Below the pieces are notes generated by a model. That model saw only the letters and a program-made list of their open reading frames with translations, did not search any database and had not been told where the DNA came from. 64,000 nt of DNA, taken from contig CAXKWD010000014.1 of the NCBI GenBank assembly GCA_964059195.1, positions 992,001 to 1,056,000 of the forward strand. Reading direction: 5' to 3'. This DNA comes from Ectobius pallidus (Eukaryota > Arthropoda > Insecta > Blattodea > Ectobiidae). How positions within the stretch are numbered: position 1 is the stretch's first letter; every line of letters begins with the position of its first letter. Shown here piece by piece: positions 40,401 to 52,700 of this stretch. The position numbers were made by a program, and so were the translations under genes.

Positions 40401-43400
40401 GCCTAGCAATTAGTTTTAAAACACGAAAGTGTTGCCTAGCAGTGCCATTTTAAACCGGAAACTGTTGCCTAGCAATGTCCTAAAAAAGAACTGTTGCTTA
40501 GCAATGGCATTTTTAAACACAATATTGCTACCTATTAAAAGCTTTTAAAAAAAGATACTGTTGCGTAGCAATGTCAATTTCTGACACCAAACCTTTACCT
40601 TTCAATGCATTTTTCAAATTCGAAACTTCTTCCTAGCAATGTAATTTTTAAAGACAATTTGGCTACCTAACAATGTAATTTTTCTATCACGAATGTTTTG
40701 ATTAGCCATGCCAGTCTAAACCGGAAACTGTTGCCTAGCAATGAAGTTTTATAACACCTGACTGTTGCTTAGCAATGACATTTTGAATAAGAAACTGTAG
40801 CTTAGCAATGGCATCTCCAAATACGAAACTGTTGCCTAGCAATGTCTTCTATAAGGAATAGCCTTTAATCCCTCAATGATCAATACATACAATGAAAATA
40901 TCGGTGATATGCTAATGGCATAACAGGGGTTGTAAATTTTTCTTTAATAGAAAAGAATACTGTTGCCTAGCAATGAGTTTTAAAACACGAAAGTGTTGCC
41001 TAGCAATGCCATTTTAAACCGGAAACTGTTGCCTAGCAATGCCATCAAAAAGAACTGTTGCTTAGCAAAGTCATTTTTAAACACAATATTGCTACCTATT
41101 ATAAACTTTTAAAAAATATACTTTGCGTAGCAATGTCAATATCAGACACAAATCTTTTACTTTTCAATGCATTTTTCATGTCGAAACTTTTTCCTAGCAA
41201 TGTAATTTTTAAATACAATTTGACTGCCTAACAATGTAATTTTTCTATCACGAAAGTTTTCCCTAGCCATGCCAGTCTAAAAGGAAACTGTAGCCTAGCA
41301 ATGAAGTTTTAAAACACCTGACTGTTGCTTAGCAATGACATTTTGAACAAGAAACTGTAGCTTAGCAATGCCATCTCCAAATACGAAACTGTTGCCTAGC
41401 AATGTCATCTATAAGGAATAGTTTTTAATCCCTCAATGATCAATACATACAATGAAAATATCGGTGATATGCTAATGGCAAAACATGGGTTGTAAATTTT
41501 GCTTTAATAGAAAGAATACAGTTGCCTAGCAATGAGTTTTAAAACACGAAAGTGTTGCCTAGCAATGCCATTTTAAAACGCAAACTGTTGCCTAGCAATG
41601 TCATAAAAAAGAACTGTTGCTTAGCAATGTCATTTTTAAACACAATATTCTACCTATTATAAACTTTTAAAAATATACTGTTGTGTAGCAATGTTAATTT
41701 CAGACACCAAACTTTTACTTTTCAATGCATTTTTCAAAGTCGAAACTTTTTCCTAGCAATGTAATTTTTAAAGACGATTTGGCTGCTTAACAATGTAATT
41801 TTTCTATGACGAAAGTTTTGCCTAGCCATGCCAGTCTAAACCGGAAACTGTTGCCTAGCAATTAAGTTTTAAAACACCTGACTCTTGCTTAGCAATGACA
41901 TTTTGAACAAGAAACTGTAGCTTAGCAATGCCATCTCCAAATACGAAACTGTTGCCTAGCAATGTCATCTATAAGGAATAGTTTTTAATCCTTCAATGAT
42001 CAATACATACAATGAAAATATCGGTGATATGCTAATGTCAAAACATGGGTTGTAAATTTTACTTTAATAGAAAGAATACTGCTGCCTAGCAATGAGTTTT
42101 AAAACACGAAAGTGTTGCCTGGCAATGCCATAATAAACCAGAAACTGTTGCCTAGCAATGTCATCAAAAAGAACTGTTGCTTAGTAATGTCATTTTTGAA
42201 CACAATATTGCTACCAATTAAAAGCTTTTAAAAAAAGATACTCTTGCGTAGCAATGTCAATTTCTGACACGAAACCTTTACCTTTCAATGCATTTTCCAA
42301 AGTAGAAACTTCTTCCTAGCAATGTAATTTTTAAAGACAATTTGGCTACCTAACAATGTAATTTTTCTATCACGAATGTTTTGCCTAGCCATGCCAGTCT
42401 AAACCGGAAACTGTTGCCTAGCAATGAAGTTTTTGACACCTGACTGTTGCTTAGCAATGACATTTGGAATAAGAAACTGTAGCTTAGCAATGCCATCTCC
42501 AAATACGAAACTGTTGCCTAGCAATGTCATCTATAAGGAATAGTTTTTAATCCCTCAATGATCAATACATACAATGAAAATATCGGTGATATGCTAATGG
42601 CAAAACATTGGTTGTAAATTTTGCTTTAATAGAAAGAATACTGTTGCCTAGCAATGAGTTTTAAAACACGAAAGTGTTGCCTAGCAATGCCATTTTAAAC
42701 CGCAAACTGTTGCCTAGCAATGTCATCAAAAACAACTGTTGCTTAGTAATGTCATTTTTAAACACAATATTGCTACCTATTATAAACTTTTAAAAATATA
42801 CTGTTGTGTAGCAATGACAATTTCAGACACCAAACTTTTACTTTTCAATGCATTTTTAAAAGTCGAAACGTTTTCCTAGCAATGTAATTTTTGAAGACAA
42901 TTTGGCTGCTTAACAATGTAATTTTTCTATGACGAAAGTTTTGCCTAGCCATGCCAGTCTAAACCGGAAACTGTTGGCTAGCAATTAAGTTTTAAAACAA
43001 CTGACTCTTGCTTAGCAATGACATTTTGAACAAGAAACTGTAGCTTAGCAATGCCATCTCCAAATACGAAACTGTTGCCTAGCAATGTCATCTATAACGA
43101 ATAGTTTTTAATCCTTCAATGATCAATAGATACAATGAAAATATCGGTGATATGCTAATGTCAAAACATGGGTTGTAAATTTTACTTTAATAGAAAGAAT
43201 ACTGTTGCCTAGCAATGAGTTTTAAAACACGAAAGTGTTGCCTAGCAATGCCATTTTAAACCAGAAACTTTTGCCTAGAAATGTCATCAAAAAAACTGTT
43301 GCTTAGCAATGTCATTTTTGAACACAATATTGCTACCTATTAAAAGCTTTTAAAAAAGATACTGTTGCGTAGCAATGTCAATTTCTGACACGAAACCTTT

Positions 43401-44221
43401 ACCTTTCAATGCATTTTCCAAAGTCGAAACTTCTTACTAGCAATGTAATTTTTAAAGACAATTTGGCTGCTTAACAATGTAATTTTTCTATGACGAAAGT
43501 TTTGCCTAGCCATGCCAGTCTAAACCGGAATCTGTTGCCTAGCAATTAAGTTTTAAAACACCTGACTCTTGCTTAGCAATGACATTTTGAACAAGAAACT
43601 GTAGCTTAGCAATGCCATCTCCAAATACGAAACTGTTGCCTAGCAATGTCATCTATAACGAATAGTTTTTAATCCTTCAATGATCAATAGATACAATGAA
43701 AATATCGGTGATATGCTAATGTCAAAACATGGGTTGTAAATTTTACTTCAATAGAAAGAATACTGTTGCCTAGCAATGAGTTTTAAAACACGAAAGTGTT
43801 GCCTAGCAATGCCATTTTAAACCAGAAACTGTTGCCTAGCAATGTCATCAAAAAGAACTGTTGCTTAGCAATGTCATTTTTGAACACAATATTGATACCT
43901 ATTAAAAGCTTTTTAAAAAAGATACTGTTGCGTAGCAATGTCAATTTTTGACACGAAACCTTTACCTTTCAATGCATTTTCCAAAGTCGAAACTTCTTCC
44001 TAGCAATGTAATTTTTAAAGACAATTTGGCTGCCTATCAACGTAATTTTTTTATCACGAATGTTTTTCCTAGCCATGCCAGTCTAAACCGGAAACTGTAG
44101 CCTAGCAATGAAGTTTTAAAACACCAGACTGTTGCTTAGCAATGACATTTTGAACAAGAAACTCTAGCTTAGCAATGCCATCTCCAAATACGAAACTGTT
44201 GCCTAGCAATGTCATCTATAA

Positions 44222-44300
44222 GCAATAGCCTTTAATCCCTCAATGATCAATACATACAATGAAAATATCGGTGATATGCTAATGGCATAACAGGGGTTGT
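44222..44300 (+). repeat. Linker patch in units 2 and 3 of the 9-monomer repeat
   Basis: In the first unit the linker near 39175-39250 is H type (TTTTTAAACCTTC, GTCAAAACATGGG). At the matching place in units 2 (44222-44300) and 3 (about 49277-49355) it reads GCCTTTAATCCCTC and GGCATAACAGGGG, which is I type, while the sequence on both sides stays H type (TTGTATATTTTAC downstream). Both later units also share AAGCAATAG for AAGGAATAG. A short conversion-like replacement, before unit 2 was copied to unit 3 or the reverse, is the simplest reading. Confidence 0.65.
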
Positions 44301-46569
44301 ATATTTTACTTTAATAGAAAGAATACTGTTGCCTATCAATTAGTTTTAAAACACGAAAGTGTTGCCTAGCAATGCCATTTTAAACCGGAAACTGTTGCCT
44401 AGCAATGTCCTCAAAAAGAACTGTTGCTTAGCAATGGCATTTTTAAACACAATATTCTACCTATTATAAACTTTTAAAAATATACTGTTGTGTAGCAATG
44501 TTAATTTCAGACACCAAACTTTTACTTTTCAATGCATTTTTCAAAGTCGAAACTTTTTCCTAGCAATGTAATTTTTAAAGACGATTTGGCTGCTTAACAA
44601 TGTAATTTTTCTATGACGAAAGTTTTGCCTAGCCATGCCAGTCTAAACCGGAATCTGTTGCCTAGCAATTAAGTTTTAAAACACCTGACTCTTGCTTAGC
44701 AATGACATTTTGAACAAGAAACTGTAGCTTAGCAATGCCATCTCCAAATACGAAACTGTTGCCTAGCAATGTCATCTATAACGAATAGTTTTTAATCCTT
44801 CAATCATCAATAGATACAATGAAAATATCGGTGATATGCTAATGTCAAAACATGGGTTGTAAATTTTACTTTAATAGAAAGAATACTGTTGCCTAGCAAT
44901 GTGTTTTAAAACACGAAAGTGTTGCCTAGCAATGCCATTTTAAACCAGAAACTGTTGCCTAGCAATGTCATCAAAAAGAACTGTTGCTTAGCAATGTCAT
45001 TTTTGAACACAATATTGATACCTATTAAAAGCTTTTTAAAAAATATACTGTTGCGTAGCAATGTCAATTTTTGACACGAAACCTTTACCTTTCAATGCAC
45101 TTTCCAAAGTCGAAACTTCTTCCTAGCAATGTAATTTTTAAAGACAATTTGGCTGCCTATCAACGTAATTTTTTTATCACGAATGTTTTTCCTAGCCATG
45201 CCAGTCTAAACCGGAAACTGTAGCCTAGCAATGAAGTTTTAAAACACCAGACTGTTGCTTAGCAATGACATTTTGAACAAGAAACTCTAGCTTAGCAATG
45301 CCATCTCCAAATACGAAACTGTTGCCTAGCAATGTCATCTATAAGGAATAGTTTTTAAACCTTCAATGATCAATACATACAATGAAAATATCGGTGATAT
45401 GCTAATGTCAAAACATGGGTTGTATATTTTACTTTAATAGAAAGAATACTGTTGCCTAGCAATTAGTTTTAAAACACGAAAGTGTTGCCTAGCAGTGCCA
45501 TTTTAAACCGGAAACTGTTGCCTAGCAATGTCCTAAAAAAGAACTGTTGCTTAGCAATGGCATTTTTAAACACAATATTGCTACCTATTAAAAGCTTTTA
45601 AAAAAAGATACTGTTGCGTAGCAATGTCAATTTCTGACACCAAACCTTTACCTTTCAATGCATTTTTCAAATTCGAAACTTCTTCCTAGCAATGTAATTT
45701 TTAAAGACAATTTGGCTACCTAACAATGTAATTTTTCTATCACGAATGTTTTGATTAGCCATGCCAGTCTAAACCGGAAACTGTTGCCTAGCAATGAAGT
45801 TTTATAACACCTGACTGTTGCTTAGCAATGACATTTTGAATAAGAAACTGTAGCTTAGCAATGGCATCTCCAAATACGAAACTGTTGCCTAGCAATGTCT
45901 TCTATAAGGAATAGCCTTTAATCCCTCAATGATCAATACATACAATGAAAATATCGGTGATATGCTAATGGCATAACAGGGGTTGTAAATTTTTCTTTAA
46001 TAGAAAAGAATACTGTTGCCTAGCAATGAGTTTTAAAACACGAAAGTGTTGCCTAGCAATGCCATTTTAAACCGGAAACTGTTGCCTAGCAATGCCATCA
46101 AAAAGAACTGTTGCTTAGCAAAGTCATTTTTAAACACAATATTGCTACCTATTATAAACTTTTAAAAAATATACTTTGCGTAGCAATGTCAATATCAGAC
46201 ACAAATCTTTTACTTTTCAATGCATTTTTCATGTCGAAACTTTTTCCTAGCAATGTAATTTTTAAATACAATTTGACTGCCTAACAATGTAATTTTTCTA
46301 TCACGAAAGTTTTCCCTAGCCATGCCAGTCTAAAAGGAAACTGTAGCCTAGCAATGAAGTTTTAAAACACCTGACTGTTGCTTAGCAATGACATTTTGAA
46401 CAAGAAACTGTAGCTTAGCAATGCCATCTCCAAATACGAAACTGTTGCCTAGCAATGTCATCTATAAGGAATAGTTTTTAATCCCTCAATGATCAATACA
46501 TACAATGAAAATATCGGTGATATGCTAATGGCAAAACATGGGTTGTAAATTTTGCTTTAATAGAAAGAA

Positions 46570-46705
46570 TACTGTTGCCTAGCAATGAGTTTTAAAACAC
46601 GAAAGTGTTGCCTAGCAATGCCATTTTAAACCGCAAACTGTTGCCTAGCAATGTCATCAAAAACAACTGTTGCTTAGTAATGTCATTTTTAAACACAATA
46701 TTGCT
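46570..46705 (+). repeat. Conversion-like tract confined to unit 2 of the 9-monomer repeat
   Basis: Units 1 and 3 share AATACAGTTGCC, TTTTAAAACGC, GTCATAAAAAAGAAC, TTAGCAATG and ATATTCTACC in this interval (about 41516-41655 and 51625-51762). Unit 2 has AATACTGTTGCC, TTTTAAACCGC, GTCATCAAAAACAAC, TTAGTAATG and ATATTGCTACC. All five unit-2 states occur together in D monomers two monomers downstream (about 47694-47830) and at about 42650-42776. Sequence on both sides agrees among all three units. Unit 1 agreeing with unit 3 against unit 2 argues for replacement inside unit 2 rather than inheritance. Confidence 0.72.
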
Positions 46706-49700
46706 ACCTATTATAAACTTTTAAAAATATACTGTTGTGTAGCAATGTTAATTTCAGACACCAAACTTTTACTTTTCAATGCATTTTTCAAAGTCGAAAC
46801 TTTTTCCTAGCAATGTAATTTTTAAAGACGATTTGGCTGCTTAACAATGTAATTTTTCTATGACGAAAGTTTTGCCTAGCCATGCCAGTCTAAACCGGAA
46901 ACTGTTGCCTAGCAATTAAGTTTTAAAACACCTGACTCTTGCTTAGCAATGACATTTTGAACAAGAAACTGTAGCTTAGCAATGCCATCTCCAAATACGA
47001 AACTGTTGCCTAGCAATGTCATCTATAAGGAATAGTTTTTAATCCTTCAATGATCAATACATACAATGAAAATATCGGTGATATGCTAATGTCAAAACAT
47101 GGGTTGTAAATTTTACTTTAATAGAAAGAATACTGCTGCCTAGCAATGAGTTTTAAAACACGAAAGTGTTGCCTGGCAATGCCATAATAAACCAGAAACT
47201 GTTGCCTAGCAATGTCATCAAAAAGAACTGTTGCTTAGCAATGTCATTTTTGAACACAATATTGCTACCAATTAAAAGCTTTTAAAAAAAGATACTCTTG
47301 CGTAGCAATGTCAATTTCTGACACGAAACCTTTACCTTTCAATGCATTTTCCAAAGTAGAAACTTCTTCCTAGCAATGTAATTTTTAAAGACAATTTGGC
47401 TACCTAACAATGTAATTTTTCTATCACGAATGTTTTGCCTAGCCATGCCAGTCTAAACCGGAAACTGTTGCCTAGCAATGAAGTTTTATAACACCTGACT
47501 GTTGCTTAGCAATGACATTTGGAATAAGAAACTGTAGCTTAGCAATGCCATCTCCAAATACGAAACTGTTGCCTAGCAATGTCATCTATAAGGAATAGTT
47601 TTTAATCCCTCAATGATCAATACATACAATGAAAATATCGGTGATATGCTAATGGCAAAACATTGGTTGTAAATTTTGCTTTAATAGAAAGAATACTGTT
47701 GCCTAGCAATGAGTTTTAAAACACGAAAGTGTTGCCTAGCAATGCCATTTTAAACCGCAAACTGTTGCCTAGCAATGTCATCAAAAACAACTGTTGCTTA
47801 GTAATGTCATTTTTAAACACAATATTGCTACCTATTATAAACTTTTAAAAATATACTGTTGTGTAGCAATGACAATTTCAGACACCAAACTTTTACTTTT
47901 CAATGCATTTTTAAAAGTCGAAACGTTTTCCTAGCAATGTAATTTTTGAAGACAATTTGGCTGCTTAACAATGTAATTTTTCTATGACGAAAGTTTTGCC
48001 TAGCCATGCCAGTCTAAACCGGAAACTGTTGGCTAGCAATTAAGTTTTAAAACAACTGACTCTTGCTTAGCAATGACATTTTGAACAAGAAACTGTAGCT
48101 TAGCAATGCCATCTCCAAATACGAAACTGTTGCCTAGCAATGTCATCTATAACGAATGGTTTTTAATCCTTCAATGATCAATAGATACAATGAAAATATC
48201 GGTGATATGCTAATGTCAAAACATGGGTTGTAAATTTTACTTTAATAGAAAGAATACTGTTGCCTAGCAATGAGTTTTAAAACACGAAAGTGTTGCCTAG
48301 CAATGCCATTTTAAACCAGAAACTTTTGCCTAGAAATGTCATCAAAAAAACTGTTGCTTAGCAATGTCATTTTTGAACACAATATTGCTACCTATTAAAA
48401 GCTTTTAAAAAAGATACTGTTGCGTAGCAATGTCAATTTCTGACACGAAACCTTTACCTTTCAATGCATTTTCCAAAGTCGAAACTTCTTACTAGCAATG
48501 TAATTTTTAAAGACAATTTGGCTGCTTAACAATGTAATTTTTCTATGACGAAAGTTTTGCCTAGCCATGCCAGTCTAAACCGGAATCTGTTGCCTAGCAA
48601 TTAAGTTTTAAAACACCTGACTCTTGCTTAGCAATGACATTTTGAACAAGAAACTGTAGCTTAGCAATGCCATCTCCAAATACGAAACTGTTGCCTAGCA
48701 ATGTCATCTATAACGAATAGTTTTTAATCCTTCAATGATCAATAGATACAATGAAAATATCGGTGATATGCTAATGTCAAAACATGGGTTGTAAATTTTA
48801 CTTCAATAGAAAGAATACTGTTGCCTAGCAATGAGTTTTAAAACACGAAAGTGTTGCCTAGCAATGCCATTTTAAACCAGAAACTGTTGCCTAGCAATGT
48901 CATCAAAAAGAACTGTTGCTTAGCAATGTCATTTTTGAACACAATATTGATACCTATTAAAAGCTTTTTAAAAAAGATACTGTTGCGTAGCAATGTCAAT
49001 TTTTGACACGAAACCTTTACCTTTCAATGCATTTTCCAAAGTCGAAACTTCTTCCTAGCAATGTAATTTTTAAAGACAATTTGGCTGCCTATCAACGTAA
49101 TTTTTTTATCACGAATGTTTTTCCTAGCCATGCCAGTCTAAACCGGAAACTGTAGCCTAGCAATGAAGTTTTAAAACACCAGACTGTTGCTTAGCAATGA
49201 CATTTTGAACAAGAAACTCTAGCTTAGCAATGCCATCTCCAAATACGAAACTGTTGCCTAGCAATGTCATCTATAAGCAATAGCCTTTAATCCCTCAATG
49301 ATCAATACATACAATGAAAATATCGGTGATATGCTAATGGCATAACAGGGGTTGTATATTTTACTTTAATAGAAAGAATACTGTTGCCTAGCAATTAGTT
49401 TTAAAACACGAAAGTGTTGCCTAGCAATGCCATTTTAAACCGGAAACTGTTGCCTAGCAATGTCCTCAAAAAGAACTGTTGCTTAGCAATGGCATTTTTA
49501 AACACAATATTCTACCTATTATAAACTTTTAAAAATATACTGTTGTGTAGCAATGTTAATTTCAGACACCAAACTTTTACTTTTCAATGCATTTTTCAAA
49601 GTCGAAACTTTTTCCTAGCAATGTAATTTTTAAAGACGATTTGGCTGCTTAACAATGTAATTTTTCTATGACGAAAGTTTTGCCTAGCCATGCCAGTCTA

Positions 49701-52700
49701 AACCGGAATCTGTTGCCTAGCAATTAAGTTTTAAAACACCTGACTCTTGCTTAGCAATGACATTTTGAACAAGAAACTGTAGCTTAGCAATGCCATCTCC
49801 AAATACGAAACTGTTGCCTAGCAATGTCATCTATAACGAATAGTTTTTAATCCTTCAATCATCAATAGATACAATGAAAATATCGGTGATATGCTAATGT
49901 CAAAACATGGGTTGTAAATTTTACTTTAATAGAAAGAATACTGTTGCCTAGCAATGTGTTTTAAAACACGAAAGTGTTGCCTAGCAATGCCATTTTAAAC
50001 CAGAAACTGTTGCCTAGCAATGTCATCAAAAAGAACTGTTGCTTAGCAATGTCATTTTTGAACACAATATTGATACCTATTAAAAGCTTTTTAAAAAATA
50101 TACTGTTGCGTAGCAATGTCAATTTTTGACACGAAACCTTTACCTTTCAATGCACTTTCCAAAGTCGAAACTTCTTCCTAGCAATGTAATTTTTAAAGAC
50201 AATTTGGCTGCCTATCAACGTAATTTTTTTATCACGAATGTTTTTCCTAGCCATGCCAGTCTAAACCGGAAACTGTAGCCTAGCAATGAAGTTTTAAAAC
50301 ACCAGACTGTTGCTTAGCAATGACATTTTGAACAAGAAACTCTAGCTTAGCAATGCCATCTCCAAATACGAAACTGTTGCCTAGCAATGTCATCTATAAG
50401 GAATAGTTTTTAAACCTTCAATGATCAATACATACAATGAAAATATCGGTGATATGCTAATGTCAAAACATGGGTTGTATATTTTACTTTAATAGAAAGA
50501 ATACTGTTGCCTAGCAATTAGTTTTAAAACACGAAAGTGTTGCCTAGCAGTGCCATTTTAAACCGGAAACTGTTGCCTAGCAATGTCCTAAAAAAGAACT
50601 GTTGCTTAGCAATGGCATTTTTAAACACAATATTGCTACCTATTAAAAGCTTTTAAAAAAAGATACTGTTGCGTAGCAATGTCAATTTCTGACACCAAAC
50701 CTTTACCTTTCAATGCATTTTTCAAATTCGAAACTTCTTCCTAGCAATGTAATTTTTAAAGACAATTTGGCTACCTAACAATGTAATTTTTCTATCACGA
50801 ATGTTTTGATTAGCCATGCCAGTCTAAACCGGAAACTGTTGCCTAGCAATGAAGTTTTATAACACCTGACTGTTGCTTAGCAATGACATTTTGAATAAGA
50901 AACTGTAGCTTAGCAATGGCATCTCCAAATACGAAACTGTTGCCTAGCAATGTCTTCTATAAGGAATAGCCTTTAATCCCTCAATGATCAATACATACAA
51001 TGAAAATATCGGTGATATGCTAATGGCATAACAGGGGTTGTAAATTTTTCTTTAATAGAAAAGAATACTGTTGCCTAGCAATGAGTTTTAAAACACGAAA
51101 GTGTTGCCTAGCAATGCCATTTTAAACCGGAAACTGTTGCCTAGCAATGCCATCAAAAAGAACTGTTGCTTAGCAAAGTCATTTTTAAACACAATATTGC
51201 TACCTATTATAAACTTTTAAAAAATATACTTTGCGTAGCAATGTCAATATCAGACACAAATCTTTTACTTTTCAATGCATTTTTCATGTCGAAACTTTTT
51301 CCTAGCAATGTAATTTTTAAATACAATTTGACTGCCTAACAATGTAATTTTTCTATCACGAAAGTTTTCCCTAGCCATGCCAGTCTAAAAGGAAACTGTA
51401 GCCTAGCAATGAAGTTTTAAAACACCTGACTGTTGCTTAGCAATGACATTTTGAACAAGAAACTGTAGCTTAGCAATGCCATCTCCAAATACGAAACTGT
51501 TGCCTAGCAATGTCATCTATAAGGAATAGTTTTTAATCCCTCAATGATCAATACATACAATGAAAATATCGGTGATATGCTAATGGCAAAACATGGGTTG
51601 TAAATTTTGCTTTAATAGAAAGAATACAGTTGCCTAGCAATGAGTTTTAAAACACGAAAGTGTTGCCTAGCAATGCCATTTTAAAACGCAAACTGTTGCC
51701 TAGCAATGTCATAAAAAAGAACTGTTGCTTAGCAATGTCATTTTTAAACACAATATTCTACCTATTATAAACTTTTAAAAATATACTGTTGTGTAGCAAT
51801 GTTAATTTCAGACACCAAACTTTTACTTTTCAATGCATTTTTCAAAGTCGAAACTTTTTCCTAGCAATGTAATTTTTAAAGACGATTTGGCTGCTTAACA
51901 ATGTAATTTTTCTATGACGAAAGTTTTGCCTAGCCATGCCAGTCTAAACCGGAAACTGTTGCCTAGCAATTAAGTTTTAAAACACCTGACTCTTGCTTAG
52001 CAATGACATTTTGAACAAGAAACTGTAGCTTAGCAATGCCATCTCCAAATACGAAACTGTTGCCTAGCAATGTCATCTATAAGGAATAGTTTTTAATCCT
52101 TCAATGATCAATACATACAATGAAAATATCGGTGATATGCTAATGTCAAAACATGGGTTGTAAATTTTACTTTAATAGAAAGAATACTGCTGCCTAGCAA
52201 TGAGTTTTAAAACACGAAAGTGTTGCCTGGCAATGCCATAATAAACCAGAAACTGTTGCCTAGCAATGTCATCAAAAAGAACTGTTGCTTAGCAATGTCA
52301 TTTTTGAACACAATATTGCTACCTATTAAAAGCTTTTAAAAAAAGATACTCTTGCGTAGCAATGTCAATTTCTGACACGAAACCTTTACCTTTCAATGCA
52401 TTTTCCAAAGTAGAAACTTCTTCCTAGCAATGTAATTTTTAAAGACAATTTGGCTACCTAACAATGTAATTTTTCTATCACGAATGTTTTGCCTAGCCAT
52501 GCCAGTCTAAACCGGAAACTGTTGCCTAGCAATGAAGTTTTATAACACCTGACTGTTGCTTAGCAATGACATTTGGAATAGGAAACTGTAGCTTAGCAAT
52601 GCCATCTCCAAATACGAAACTGTTGCCTAGCAATGTCATCTATAAGGAATAGTTTTTAATCCCTCAATGATCAATACATACAATGAAAATATCGGTGATA

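Noticed and set aside
42128..42140. AATAAA in CCATAATAAACC (also near 47181 and 52237) as a polyadenylation signal
   Set aside because: It is a private variant of CCATTTTAAACC copied with the 9-monomer unit, and there is no gene upstream.
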